This document shows, piece after piece, positions 44,540 through 52,665 of a stretch of DNA of 64,000 nucleotides; position 1 is the first letter of the stretch, and the number at the start of each line of letters is the position of its first letter. Source of the DNA: Paenibacillus turpanensis (lineage in GTDB: Bacteria; Bacillota; Bacilli; Paenibacillales; YIM-B00363); NCBI RefSeq assembly GCF_011421635.1, contig NZ_WTLI01000008.1, forward strand, positions 62,001 through 126,000. Direction: 5' to 3'. Both the position numbers and the translations under genes were made by a program. The notes beneath the pieces were generated by a model that made no database searches, was not told the origin of the DNA, and saw only the letters and a list, made by a program, of their open reading frames with translations.

Positions 44540-45955
44540 ATGGCGACACCGGCGAATGCAAGCACGAACATTGTACTTCGATTAGAAATTGATAAAGGAA
44601 AAACTACCTTCGGTAAAATTGCTACGGCAATCGGAGATGCCGGCGGGGATATTGTAGCCGTCGACGTGAACCGTGCCGGGAAGGCGACGACGATCCGTGA
44701 TATAACGGTAAACATTACCGAAACGCTGCACAGCGAGCTAATCGTTAATGTGTTGAATAAGCTGGACGGAGTGAAGGTGCTGCAGGTATCGGACCAAACC
44801 TTCTTGGTGCATTTGGGCGGGAAGATCGAGGTCACTCCGAAAATGATGATCAAAACGCGCGATGATTTATCGAAGGTGTATACCCCGGGTGTAGCCCGTG
44901 TTTGCATGGCGATCCATGAGGACCCGTCGAAAGCGCACACGCTGACCATTAAGCGGAACACGGTTGCCGTTATATCGGACGGGACAGCGGTGCTCGGGCT
45001 CGGCCATATCGGACCGATGGCGGCGATGCCGGTAATGGAAGGGAAAGCGATGCTGTTTAAGCAGCTCGCAGGCGTCGATGCATTCCCGATTTGCTTGGAT
45101 ACGACGGATACGGAAGAAATTATTCGCACGATCAAGCTGCTTGCGCCCGCGTTCGGCGGCATTAATTTGGAGGACATTTCGTCCCCGCGCTGCTTTGAAA
45201 TTGAACAGCGGCTGATCGAAGAGCTGGATATTCCGGTGTTCCATGATGATCAGCACGGCACGGCAGTAGTAATGCTTGCGGGCATCTACAATGCGCTGAA
45301 GGTTGTGGGCAAGCAGCTTGCCGATTGCAAGATTGTCCTGTGCGGAGTTGGAGCCGCCGGTATCGCCTGCACGAAGATATTGCTCGCGGCGGGAGCGCGC
45401 AATATTGTCGGGGTCGACCGCGCAGGCGCTCTGGTGCGAGGGCAGTCTTACGCTCACGATGCGTGGAATTGGTACGCGGAGCATACGAATCCGAACCGGG
45501 AGACGGGGGCGCTGTCGGACGTCATTAGCGGAGCCGACATTTTTATCGGTGTGTCCGGTCCAGGCTTGCTGAAGGTAGAGGACGTGAAAAAGATGGCTGA
45601 GGATGCCATCGTATTCGCCATGGCCAATCCGACGCCGGAAATCTCGCCGGAGGATGCAGAGGGTCACGTACGCGTGATGGCTACGGGTCGGTCGGATTAC
45701 CCGAACCAAATTAATAACGTGCTTTGCTTCCCGGGCTTATTCCGCGGCGTGCTGGACTGCCGGGCTTCGCGGATTACGGAAGAGATGAAGCTGGCTGCGG
45801 CAAGCGCCATTGCTTCCGTCGTTTCGGATGAAGAACTGAACGAATATTACATTATCCCGAGTGTCTTTAATTCCGCGGTAGCGGACAAGGTGCGCGATGC
45901 GGTCATCCAGGCGGCTTATGAGAGCGGCGTGGCGCGGCGCAGATCGAATGGATAG
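44540..45955 (+). CDS. Malic enzyme with N-terminal ACT domain
   Basis: 471 residues. An ACT domain (residues 1-85; NIVLRLEIDKGKTTFGKIAT) precedes the malic enzyme core: DDLSKVYTPGVARVCMAIHE, TAVLGLGHIGPMAAMPVMEG, FGGINLEDISSPRCFEIEQR, the metal site VFHDDQHGTAVVMLAG and the cofactor motif VLCGVGAAGIACTKILL. It decarboxylates malate to pyruvate with NAD(P); the fusion is typical of the Bacillus YqkJ/MleA type. The ATG at 44540 follows AGGAGTG. It fits with carboxylate uptake by the neighbouring Tct system. Confidence 0.93.
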   Translation: MATPANASTNIVLRLEIDKGKTTFGKIATAIGDAGGDIVAVDVNRAGKATTIRDITVNITETLHSELIVNVLNKLDGVKVLQVSDQTFLVHLGGKIEVTPKMMIKTRDDLSKVYTPGVARVCMAIHEDPSKAHTLTIKRNTVAVISDGTAVLGLGHIGPMAAMPVMEGKAMLFKQLAGVDAFPICLDTTDTEEIIRTIKLLAPAFGGINLEDISSPRCFEIEQRLIEELDIPVFHDDQHGTAVVMLAGIYNALKVVGKQLADCKIVLCGVGAAGIACTKILLAAGARNIVGVDRAGALVRGQSYAHDAWNWYAEHTNPNRETGALSDVISGADIFIGVSGPGLLKVEDVKKMAEDAIVFAMANPTPEISPEDAEGHVRVMATGRSDYPNQINNVLCFPGLFRGVLDCRASRITEEMKLAAASAIASVVSDEELNEYYIIPSVFNSAVADKVRDAVIQAAYESGVARRRSNG

Positions 45956-45973
45956 TTAGAGCAGTGAAACGAA

Positions 45974-46074
45974 AAGGACGTCTCCCATGCTTCGGCGTGA
46001 ACTGCAGGCACACACAAGTGAAATGGTGTGCCTGCGGTCCTTTGTCGAAAGGGCGGAGACGTCCTTATTTTTGT
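45974..46074. terminator. Large nested-hairpin terminator between malic enzyme and aminotransferase genes
   Basis: Outer arms AAGGACGTCTCC (45974-45985) and GGAGACGTCCTT (46055-46066) pair perfectly over 12 bp. Inner arms GCAGGCACAC (46004-46013) and GTGTGCCTGC (46026-46035) pair perfectly over 10 bp. TTATTTTTG follows on the plus strand. It lies between two convergent genes and probably ends both, though a structure of 93 bases is unusually large. Confidence 0.65.
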
Positions 46075-46122
46075 TTGGGATTAGCGAGGTCTATCGGTTC
46101 CTGCACAATTGGGTAGGATTCG

Positions 46123-47337
46123 TCACACCGTCGTGCCTGATGGCTGGGCACTCACAAATTCATCCATTACCTTGGCGAATCGCTGCATGCCGAGAATCAT
46201 TCGCTCCCGGTCGGTATGGGTGAAATTCAAGCGGATCGTGTTCCACTTCGGCTGCCCGATATAAAACGGCGCACCCGGCACAAACGCGACGCCTTCCTCC
46301 ACGCAGCGCTTCAGCAGCGGCTCGCAGTGGATCGACTCCGGCAGCTCCAGCCACAGGAACATGCCGCCCTTCGGCTCGTTCCACGTGACGCCCGGCCAGC
46401 TGTGCTCCTTCAGGATGCTGACCATCAGCTGCATCCGCTCGCGGTACTGCTCGCGAATGAGGCCGATGTGGGCATCCAGATCAAATTCGTTAAGCAGGTG
46501 ATACAGCGCCTGCTGATCGAGCGAGCTGGAGTGCAGGTCGGACGCCTGCTTCGCCCGCGCCATCATTTGAATAACCGGCGTACAGCCAATGACCCAGCCG
46601 GTGCGCAGCGCCGGGACGACCGTCTTCGAGAAGGTGCTCGTGTACACGACATTGGACTGGTCCAGCGGTCCGGCCAAGGTTACGATCGGCGGGAACGACT
46701 CTGCCGGGTCAAACTGGATATCGCCGTACGGATCGTCTTCGAGCACGAGCGCTTGGTGCTGCTGTGTCAACCGCACAAGCGCCAGCCTCCGCTCCTTGCT
46801 CCACACTTTCCCTGTCGGGTTGGAGAAGGTCGGCGTCGTATAAACGAGCTTCGGGCGGTGCTCCTTCAGCTTTGCTTCCAAATCGTCCGGCAGCATGCCA
46901 TCCGCATCGCTGGCTACAGGAACTACATTGGCCTGGTAGGAGTGCAGCACCTGAAGCGCCGCCAAATAGGTGGGGTTGTCCACAAGCACGGTGTCGCCAG
47001 GATCTAAAATAACCCGGCAGAGCAAATCAATCGCCTGCTGCGAGCCGGTTGTGACGAGCATCTGGGCCGGTGTGGCTGCGATTCCCTTGCGGGTGATCCG
47101 CTCGCACATCTTTTCGCGGAAGCCCATATGGCCTTCCGTCAAATTATATTGAAGCGCCGCGGGTCCCTGTTCAAAAACGCGGTTATACGCCTGCTTCGCC
47201 GCTTCAATGGGAAATAGCTCTTCCGCTGGCAGTCCGCCGGCAAAGGAGATGACCGACTTCCCCTGAGTCAGCTTTAAAATTTCTCTTACGGCTGACGATG
47301 TCAGACCTTCTGTTGCTTTCGAAAATGGTATATTCAT
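46123..47337 (-). CDS. PLP-dependent aminotransferase, class I/II
   Basis: 404 residues. The fold-type I aminotransferase motifs are present: ISFAGGLPAEELFP, LQYNLTEGHMGFREKMCERI, TTPTFSNPTGKVWSKERRLA, LEDDPYGDIQFD, and the pyridoxal phosphate lysine in TSTFSKTVVPALRTGW. It resembles the LysN/2-aminoadipate and MocR-like aminotransferase branch, without a DNA-binding domain. Given its position beside leuB, a role in amino acid biosynthesis is possible. AAGGAGG precedes the ATG. Confidence 0.9.
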   Translation of the reverse strand: MNIPFSKATEGLTSSAVREILKLTQGKSVISFAGGLPAEELFPIEAAKQAYNRVFEQGPAALQYNLTEGHMGFREKMCERITRKGIAATPAQMLVTTGSQQAIDLLCRVILDPGDTVLVDNPTYLAALQVLHSYQANVVPVASDADGMLPDDLEAKLKEHRPKLVYTTPTFSNPTGKVWSKERRLALVRLTQQHQALVLEDDPYGDIQFDPAESFPPIVTLAGPLDQSNVVYTSTFSKTVVPALRTGWVIGCTPVIQMMARAKQASDLHSSSLDQQALYHLLNEFDLDAHIGLIREQYRERMQLMVSILKEHSWPGVTWNEPKGGMFLWLELPESIHCEPLLKRCVEEGVAFVPGAPFYIGQPKWNTIRLNFTHTDRERMILGMQRFAKVMDEFVSAQPSGTTV

Positions 47338-47545
47338 CGGGCGGATGCCTCCTTGGCTGTTACACCGTTTTGCAAATATTGTTACCCATTTTATCCTAAA
47401 TTTCGTCCGGTTCCAATCTTTGTTTACGGCTTTGTTGATAGAGACATCCTATAAAGGTAATAGTTTTTATATCTTTGTAAAATGGCAAGCTTTATGATAA
47501 AAATAAAGCTAGTGTGTACAAAGCTGCGGAAGGAGTTTTTACAAT

Positions 47546-48625
47546 ATGTCAGACGTGAAAAAAATTGCAGTACTCCCGGGCGACGGGATCGGACCTGAGG
47601 TAGTCGCTGAAGCGGAAAAGGTATTGAAGCGTACGGAGGAGCTGTTTGGCTACCGTTTTGAAACGGCTCACGCCCTGTTCGGCGGGATCGCTATTGACGA
47701 GAAAGGTACTCCGCTGCCGCAGGATACGCTGGAGCTTTGCAAAGGCGCAGACGCAGTTCTTCTCGGTGCGGTTGGCGGACCGAAGTGGGATAACAATTCG
47801 AAGGAGCTTCGTCCGGAAACCGGTCTTCTCGGCATCCGTAAAGAGCTCGGCTTGTTCTCGAACATCCGTCCTGCAGTAATCTTCGACTGCTTGAAGGATG
47901 CATCGACATTGAAGCCAGAAGTTTTGGAAGGTACAGATCTGATTGTCGTACGTGAATTGACAGGCGGCATTTATTTCGGCGAGAAATTCCGCCGCGAGGG
48001 TGCGAACGGTCAAGAAGCGGTCGACACTTGTGTATATAATGTAAACGAAGTGGAGCGCATTGTGCGCCAAGCGTTTGAAATTGCGCAGAAGCGCAGCAAG
48101 AGACTAGCTTCCGTCGACAAGGCAAACGTTCTCGAAACGTCCCGCCTGTGGCGCGAAACGGTAAACCGCATTGCACCGGATTATCCGGATGTTGAGCTGG
48201 AGCACATCCTTGTCGACAACTGCGCAATGCAGCTGCTGCGCCGTCCAAGCAGCTTCGACGTTATCGTCACCGAGAATATGTTCGGCGACATCCTCAGCGA
48301 TGAAGCGGCGATGCTGACCGGCTCGATCGGTATGCTTTCCTCCGCGTCGCTGGGCGAAGGCAGCTTCGGCTTGTACGAGCCGGTACACGGCTCCGCACCG
48401 GATATTGCCGGACAAGGCATCGCGAACCCGATCGCGACGATCCTGTCTGTTGCTCTGATGTTCCGCTTGACGTTCGGATATTCCGATGCGGCCGACTCGA
48501 TCGAGCGCGCAGTGAAGAACGTTCTGGATGCGGGACACCGCACAGGCGACATCGCTACAGACAAGAGCAAGGCGATCGGCACAACGGCAATGGGCGATCT
48601 GATCGTTGCCGCAGTGAGCAAATAA
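47546..48625 (+). CDS. leuB: 3-isopropylmalate dehydrogenase
   Basis: 359 residues. It oxidises and decarboxylates 3-isopropylmalate with NAD in leucine synthesis. The motifs are complete: [84 protein letters not shown] and the NAD site [27 protein letters not shown] precedes the ATG. Unlike in B. subtilis it is not next to leuA but 10.6 kb away as a single gene with its own terminator. leuC and leuD are not in the window. Confidence 0.97.
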   Translation: MSDVKKIAVLPGDGIGPEVVAEAEKVLKRTEELFGYRFETAHALFGGIAIDEKGTPLPQDTLELCKGADAVLLGAVGGPKWDNNSKELRPETGLLGIRKELGLFSNIRPAVIFDCLKDASTLKPEVLEGTDLIVVRELTGGIYFGEKFRREGANGQEAVDTCVYNVNEVERIVRQAFEIAQKRSKRLASVDKANVLETSRLWRETVNRIAPDYPDVELEHILVDNCAMQLLRRPSSFDVIVTENMFGDILSDEAAMLTGSIGMLSSASLGEGSFGLYEPVHGSAPDIAGQGIANPIATILSVALMFRLTFGYSDAADSIERAVKNVLDAGHRTGDIATDKSKAIGTTAMGDLIVAAVSK

Positions 48626-48638
48626 AGTAACAAAGCGT

Positions 48639-48678
48639 AAAGCTGCTCCAGGCCTATCATGGCTGGGCAGCTTTTTTT
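48639..48678 (+). terminator. Terminator after leuB
   Basis: AAAGCTGC and GCAGCTTT with an inner CCAG/CTGG stem, followed by seven T. Confidence 0.88.
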
Positions 48679-48714
48679 GCGTTTTCCATAGGGGCTGCTT
48701 AAATACAGGTTGAA

Positions 48715-48743
48715 TTGACTTTGATTTTACGGAATGATACGAT
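48715..48743 (+). promoter_or_regulatory. Promoter of the ykuU-ykuV genes
   Basis: TTGACT (48715-48720), a 17 bp spacer and TACGAT (48738-48743), about 70 bp before the peroxiredoxin start. Confidence 0.6.
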
Positions 48744-48814
48744 TTGTATGGAAAAAACTACATACGAACTCTCACGTCCTACAACAAGAACCATTTTGAT
48801 AGGAGGAGAATGAA

Positions 48815-49363
48815 ATGGCTGATCGTTTGGTTGGAAAGAAAGCGCCGGACTTTACGATGGAAACCGCACTCGGCAATGGCAAGGATTTTGGCAGGGTGTC
48901 TCTTTCCGATTACCGGGGCAAGTGGCTGGTCTTATTTTTTTATCCGCTCGACTTTACGTTTGTATGCCCGACGGAAATTATCGCGTTCAGCGACCAGATG
49001 GAGCTTTTTGACGACCTAGATTGTGAAATTCTCGGCGTTTCGACGGACAGCAAATTCTCCCACCGCGCATGGATCAACACTCCGCGCGACCAGAATGGAC
49101 TTGGTACGCTGAATTACCCGCTTGCTTCCGATATTCACAAGACGGCGGCCCGCGACTACGGCGTATTGATTGAAGAAGAAGGCATTTCGCTGCGCGGTCT
49201 GTTTATTATCGACCCGGAAGGCGAGCTGAAATATCAGGTAGTTACTCATAATGATATCGGACGCAGCGTGGATGAAACGATCCGTGTTCTTCAAGCGCTG
49301 CAATCCGGCGGACTTTGTGCGGCGAATTGGAAGCCGGGCCAGCAATTTGTGACCGCAAGGTAA
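48815..49363 (+). CDS. ykuU: 2-Cys peroxiredoxin (YkuU-like)
   Basis: 182 residues of the AhpC/Prx1 family. The peroxidatic cysteine C51 is in DFTFVCPTEIIAF and the resolving cysteine C168 in GGLCAANWKPG. It reduces peroxides and forms an intersubunit disulfide. AGGAGGAG precedes the ATG. The next gene encodes a YkuV-type thiol-disulfide oxidoreductase, the same pair as ykuU-ykuV in B. subtilis; that protein may help reduce it (inference). Confidence 0.93.
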   Translation: MADRLVGKKAPDFTMETALGNGKDFGRVSLSDYRGKWLVLFFYPLDFTFVCPTEIIAFSDQMELFDDLDCEILGVSTDSKFSHRAWINTPRDQNGLGTLNYPLASDIHKTAARDYGVLIEEEGISLRGLFIIDPEGELKYQVVTHNDIGRSVDETIRVLQALQSGGLCAANWKPGQQFVTAR

Positions 49364-49376
49364 TTGGAATGTCGAC

Positions 49377-49432
49377 GACCCTCCTTTGTCCTGCAAGCTC
49401 GTAAGGGCGTGCGGGGGAACGGGGGTTTTTTG
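49377..49432 (+). terminator. Possible partial terminator between ykuU and ykuV
   Basis: An imperfect GC-rich hairpin (CCCTCCTTTGTCCTGC with GCGGGGGAACGGGGG) is followed by six T. The pairing has several mismatches, so it may only lower expression of ykuV. Confidence 0.4.
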
Positions 49433-49460
49433 ATAACCTACAGCGAAAGGGGAATTCGCC

Positions 49461-49919
49461 ATGCCAATGGGCTTACGGGCAAAGCTGCCGGGCTTTGAAG
49501 GAGCTTCGGAGTGGATCAACGGTCAGGTCAACAAAGAGGAGCTGAAAGGAAAACCGGTGCTTGTCCATTTTTGGGCGGTCAGCTGTTATATGTGCAAAGA
49601 GGGCATGCCGCAGCTGAAGGAATGGCCGCAAAAATACGGCGAGCTCTACGGTCTGCAGGTCGTCGGCGTTCATATGCCAAGGTCCGAAAAGGATACCGAT
49701 GTTGAAGCGGTTAAAGCCGTTATCGCGCAATATGGGCTGGAGTACCCTGTGCTGGTTGATAATGCGCACAGCGTAACGGATGCTTTTGAAAACGAGTATG
49801 TACCGGCTTTTTATTTGTTTGACGGAGAGCATCAGCTTCGTTTCTTTGGAGCAGGAGAGAAAGCAATTGGCATGGTTGAACAGCGGATACACAAAGTTTT
49901 AGGCCCGAAGAGAGCCTAA
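49461..49919 (+). CDS. ykuV: Thioredoxin-like thiol-disulfide oxidoreductase (YkuV-like)
   Basis: 152 residues. A thioredoxin fold of the TlpA/ResA type with the active-site pair C42/C45 (CYMC) in [29 protein letters not shown] and [18 protein letters not shown] match B. subtilis YkuV closely in pattern. There is no signal peptide, so it works in the cytosol. AAAGGGG precedes the ATG. Probably co-transcribed with the peroxiredoxin gene. Confidence 0.92.
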   Translation: MPMGLRAKLPGFEGASEWINGQVNKEELKGKPVLVHFWAVSCYMCKEGMPQLKEWPQKYGELYGLQVVGVHMPRSEKDTDVEAVKAVIAQYGLEYPVLVDNAHSVTDAFENEYVPAFYLFDGEHQLRFFGAGEKAIGMVEQRIHKVLGPKRA

Positions 49920-49965
49920 GCGCAGCCGCATTGATTATAAACGTATAATGGTGGAGGGAAAATTC

Positions 49966-50346
49966 ATGAACGTACCAGCTGAACTGAAATACACCGAAGA
50001 GCATGAGTGGGCGAAGGTTGAGGGCAATACCGTAACGATCGGCATCACAGAGTTTGCACAAAATGAGCTGGGAGACATCGTGTTCGTTGAGCTTCCGCAA
50101 CTCGGAGATACGCTGCAGGTTGGCGAGCCTTTCGGCAGTGTGGAATCCGTAAAAACCGTATCCGAGCTGTATTCCCCGGTCTCGGGCAAGGTAATCAAGA
50201 TCAACGAAGGCTTAAGCGGTTCTCCAGAAAAGGTAAATGAAGCTCCATACGGCGAAGGCTGGATGATTCAAGTAGAGCTGTCCGATCCGTCTGAGGTTGA
50301 AAAGCTTTGGTCGGCGGACAAATACAAAGAAACGTACAGCGAATAG
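49966..50346 (+). CDS. gcvH: Glycine cleavage system H protein
   Basis: 126 residues, full-length. It carries a lipoyl group on K63 in [17 protein letters not shown] and shuttles the aminomethyl intermediate between the P and T proteins. [20 protein letters not shown] and [17 protein letters not shown] are typical. The ATG at 49966 has GGAGGG upstream; an ATG at 49948 overlaps it. The gcvP and gcvT partners are not here. In Firmicutes GcvH also passes lipoyl groups to other complexes, which fits a stand-alone gene. Confidence 0.96.
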   Translation: MNVPAELKYTEEHEWAKVEGNTVTIGITEFAQNELGDIVFVELPQLGDTLQVGEPFGSVESVKTVSELYSPVSGKVIKINEGLSGSPEKVNEAPYGEGWMIQVELSDPSEVEKLWSADKYKETYSE

Positions 50347-50392
50347 TCGCTCTACTTTTTTTGAATAACACCAGCGCATAACGAATACGATA

Positions 50393-50433
50393 AAAACGCC
50401 GGAGAAAGAGCACAAACTCGGACCCGGCGTTTT
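50393..50433 (+). terminator. Terminator after gcvH
   Basis: AAAACGCCGG and CCGGCGTTTT form a perfect 10 bp stem around a loop of about 20 bases, ending in T. Confidence 0.8.
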
Positions 50434-50447
50434 ACATTATAAAGGGG

Positions 50448-52289
50448 ATGAGTGCGATCGAACATTCAACTTCACTAACTTCTCTCATGATCGTTGTCAT
50501 CATCGCATTTTTGGTGCCGATCCTGCTTCACCGCTTTAATATGCGGTTTATACCTGTCGTCGTGGCCGAGATTGTCGTTGGTCTCATCATCGGAAAAAGC
50601 GGCTTCCATCTCGTGAGCGAGGACCCATACCTCGAGCTTTTGTCCTTGTTCGGGTTTATTTATTTGATGTTTTTGAGCGGGGTGGAAATTGACTTTTCGC
50701 GGTTCCGCCCGAGTCCGGGAAAGGCTGACGTAAACAGCTATAACCCGCTTGCGGTTTCGTTGGTTATATTCAGTGGCGTCGTCATACTTTCTCTGCTGTT
50801 TGGCTTCATCTTAATGTGGATCGGCGTTGTGAAGGAGCCTTATTTAACGGCACTTATTATTTCCACCGTTTCGCTTGGCGTCGTACTTCCTGTATTAAAA
50901 GAACGACGTTTAACGGAAACGCCGATCGGGCAAACGATACTGCTCGTTACCGTACTGCTTGATTTCGTGACGATGATTTTTCTTGCGGTGTACATAAGCT
51001 TTCAATCGCAAAACCTGCACAATGTGCTTTTTATCGGAGCGCTGTTTGTCGTCGCCTTCGCGGTGTACATGATTATGCGCAGGTATCAGGGATTTCCTGT
51101 GTTTAAGGTGCTGCGTACGGGGACCGTACAGATCGGGACCAGAGCGGTGTTCGCCCTGATTCTGCTCTTTGTAGTTCTCGCCCAGTCCTTCGGTGTAGAA
51201 ATGATTCTTGGGGCGTTTCTGGCGGGGCTGCTGGTTTCGCTGGCAGCGCCCAATAAAGAATTCGTCCATAAGCTCGATAGCTTTGGCTACGGCTTTCTCA
51301 TTCCGATCTTCTTTGTGATGGTCGGCGTGAATATGGAGCTGCAAAAGCTGTTTACGGCGGAAAGCATTATTGTCATTCCGCTGCTTCTTTTCTTCATATA
51401 TATATCCAAACTCGTCCCGATTTTAGTACTGAAAAAATGGCACACCTGGCGAGAAACGCTTGGCTCCGGAGTGCTGGTCGCTTCCACATTAAGCTTGGTG
51501 ATCGCGGCCACCACAGTAGCTAAGGAATTTGGGTTTATTACGGAGCAGCTGAGCGGCGCATTTATTTTGGTGGCGGTAATGACCTGCCTGATTTCTCCGA
51601 TCCTGTTCGCAAAATTGTTTCCTAAAGAGGAGCACCGCCGCACCCGTGTAGGGATTGTAGGCGCAAATCATATGACGATGCCGGTTTCTCTCGACCTGCA
51701 GAAGGAAGGCTATGAGGTCTGTTTGTTTACGAGCCAGCCGGAAAATGATCATGCTGAAGGGGAAGAAATTCGTGCCTCCCGTTATCCCATGAAACAGGTG
51801 CCAAATTTGGAAGTGGGCACATTAGAAGAGTATGGACTTTTCCAAAGCGATGTCATTGTGCTTGGTTCGACAAACGATAAGCTGAACATTATGCTTGCGG
51901 AATATGCCGAGAGTCTTGGCAAGGAGCGTATCGTCGTACGCGTAGAGGATCCGGATCTATTTGACTTTATGGATAAAGAGAAGTTCAGTGTCATTTCAAC
52001 GCTGTACGCCTCTCGGGCGCTGATGAAGGGCATTATTGAAGCGCCGAGCGCCGTGCGGTTAATTGTGGATGAAGGGGAAAGCCTGCATGAGGTTCTCATC
52101 GGCAATCCGCGATATGACGACGAGTCGCTGCGCAAGCTGCCGTTCCTCGGCGACGCGCTCATCATGCGGATTTATCGCGGCGAATCGTTTCTTATCCCCC
52201 ATGGGAATACACAGCTTCGCCTTGGCGACCGGCTGTTAGTGAGCGGTCAGCCGGAGCAGATCGCAAGAATGAAGCAAGAGCTGGAGTAG
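50448..52289 (+). CDS. Cation:proton antiporter, CPA2 family with RCK domains
   Basis: 613 residues. About twelve membrane helices make up the Na+/H+ exchanger domain (VGLIIGKSGFHLVSEDPYLE, MFLSGVEIDFSRF, AFLAGLLVSLAAPNKEFV). It is followed by an RCK/TrkA-N domain (RRTRVGIVGANHMTMPVSLD) and a TrkA-C domain. KefB- and YjbQ-type proteins of this layout export K+ or Na+ in exchange for protons, and the RCK part binds nucleotides. The ATG at 50448 directly follows AAAGGGG without a spacer, so the start is uncertain; no better in-frame start exists nearby. Confidence 0.88.
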   Translation: MSAIEHSTSLTSLMIVVIIAFLVPILLHRFNMRFIPVVVAEIVVGLIIGKSGFHLVSEDPYLELLSLFGFIYLMFLSGVEIDFSRFRPSPGKADVNSYNPLAVSLVIFSGVVILSLLFGFILMWIGVVKEPYLTALIISTVSLGVVLPVLKERRLTETPIGQTILLVTVLLDFVTMIFLAVYISFQSQNLHNVLFIGALFVVAFAVYMIMRRYQGFPVFKVLRTGTVQIGTRAVFALILLFVVLAQSFGVEMILGAFLAGLLVSLAAPNKEFVHKLDSFGYGFLIPIFFVMVGVNMELQKLFTAESIIVIPLLLFFIYISKLVPILVLKKWHTWRETLGSGVLVASTLSLVIAATTVAKEFGFITEQLSGAFILVAVMTCLISPILFAKLFPKEEHRRTRVGIVGANHMTMPVSLDLQKEGYEVCLFTSQPENDHAEGEEIRASRYPMKQVPNLEVGTLEEYGLFQSDVIVLGSTNDKLNIMLAEYAESLGKERIVVRVEDPDLFDFMDKEKFSVISTLYASRALMKGIIEAPSAVRLIVDEGESLHEVLIGNPRYDDESLRKLPFLGDALIMRIYRGESFLIPHGNTQLRLGDRLLVSGQPEQIARMKQELE

Positions 52290-52378
52290 CGGTTGCCCTC
52301 GTAAGCCGTATAATCCCGTCGTGCTTTGAGACAATAGGTACGGTAAGGATTCGCATTCTTACTGGAGGTGAAGGAAGC

Positions 52379-52546
52379 ATGACAAAGCCAAAAGCAAAAG
52401 GGCATGTCGAATTTCACCAGCCTGTCGTGCAACTAGCGGCAGACTTGCCTCAGGATGAAGAGATGCGTGAGCACCTCGATGAAATGAAGGCAAACGACGG
52501 GTATCCCGGATCCTGCGGCATTATCGGGAAAAACACCTCGAAGTAA
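52379..52546 (+). CDS. Small hypothetical protein, 55 residues
   Basis: Starts at ATG 52379 after CTGGAGGTGAAGGAAGC, a strong ribosome site. The product begins MTKPKAKGHVEFHQPVVQLA, has an acidic helix (DEEMREHLDEMKANDG) and ends with a single cysteine in YPGSCGIIGKNTSK. No family is recognised. It lies 90 bp after the antiporter and before a strong terminator. Confidence 0.65.
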   Translation: MTKPKAKGHVEFHQPVVQLAADLPQDEEMREHLDEMKANDGYPGSCGIIGKNTSK

Positions 52547-52594
52547 CCGTGGCAAAGCAAGCTTGCTTCCCGATGGTCTAGCTAGCGCAAGAAC

Positions 52595-52653
52595 AAAACA
52601 GCAAAGCCCCTGCATCTCCTTAGGGAGACCTGCAGGGGCTTTGCTGTTTTGCT
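52595..52653. terminator. Very strong bidirectional terminator
   Basis: Perfect 20 bp arms (52595-52614 and 52631-52650) enclose an inner TCTCC/GGAGA stem, with T or A runs at both ends, between convergent genes. Confidence 0.92.
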
Positions 52654-52665
52654 GTATGGTTTGCG

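Noticed and set aside
45987-46223. 78-codon plus-strand frame after the malic enzyme gene
   Set aside because: It lies in the nested terminator hairpin and overlaps the aminotransferase end; it has no ribosome site.
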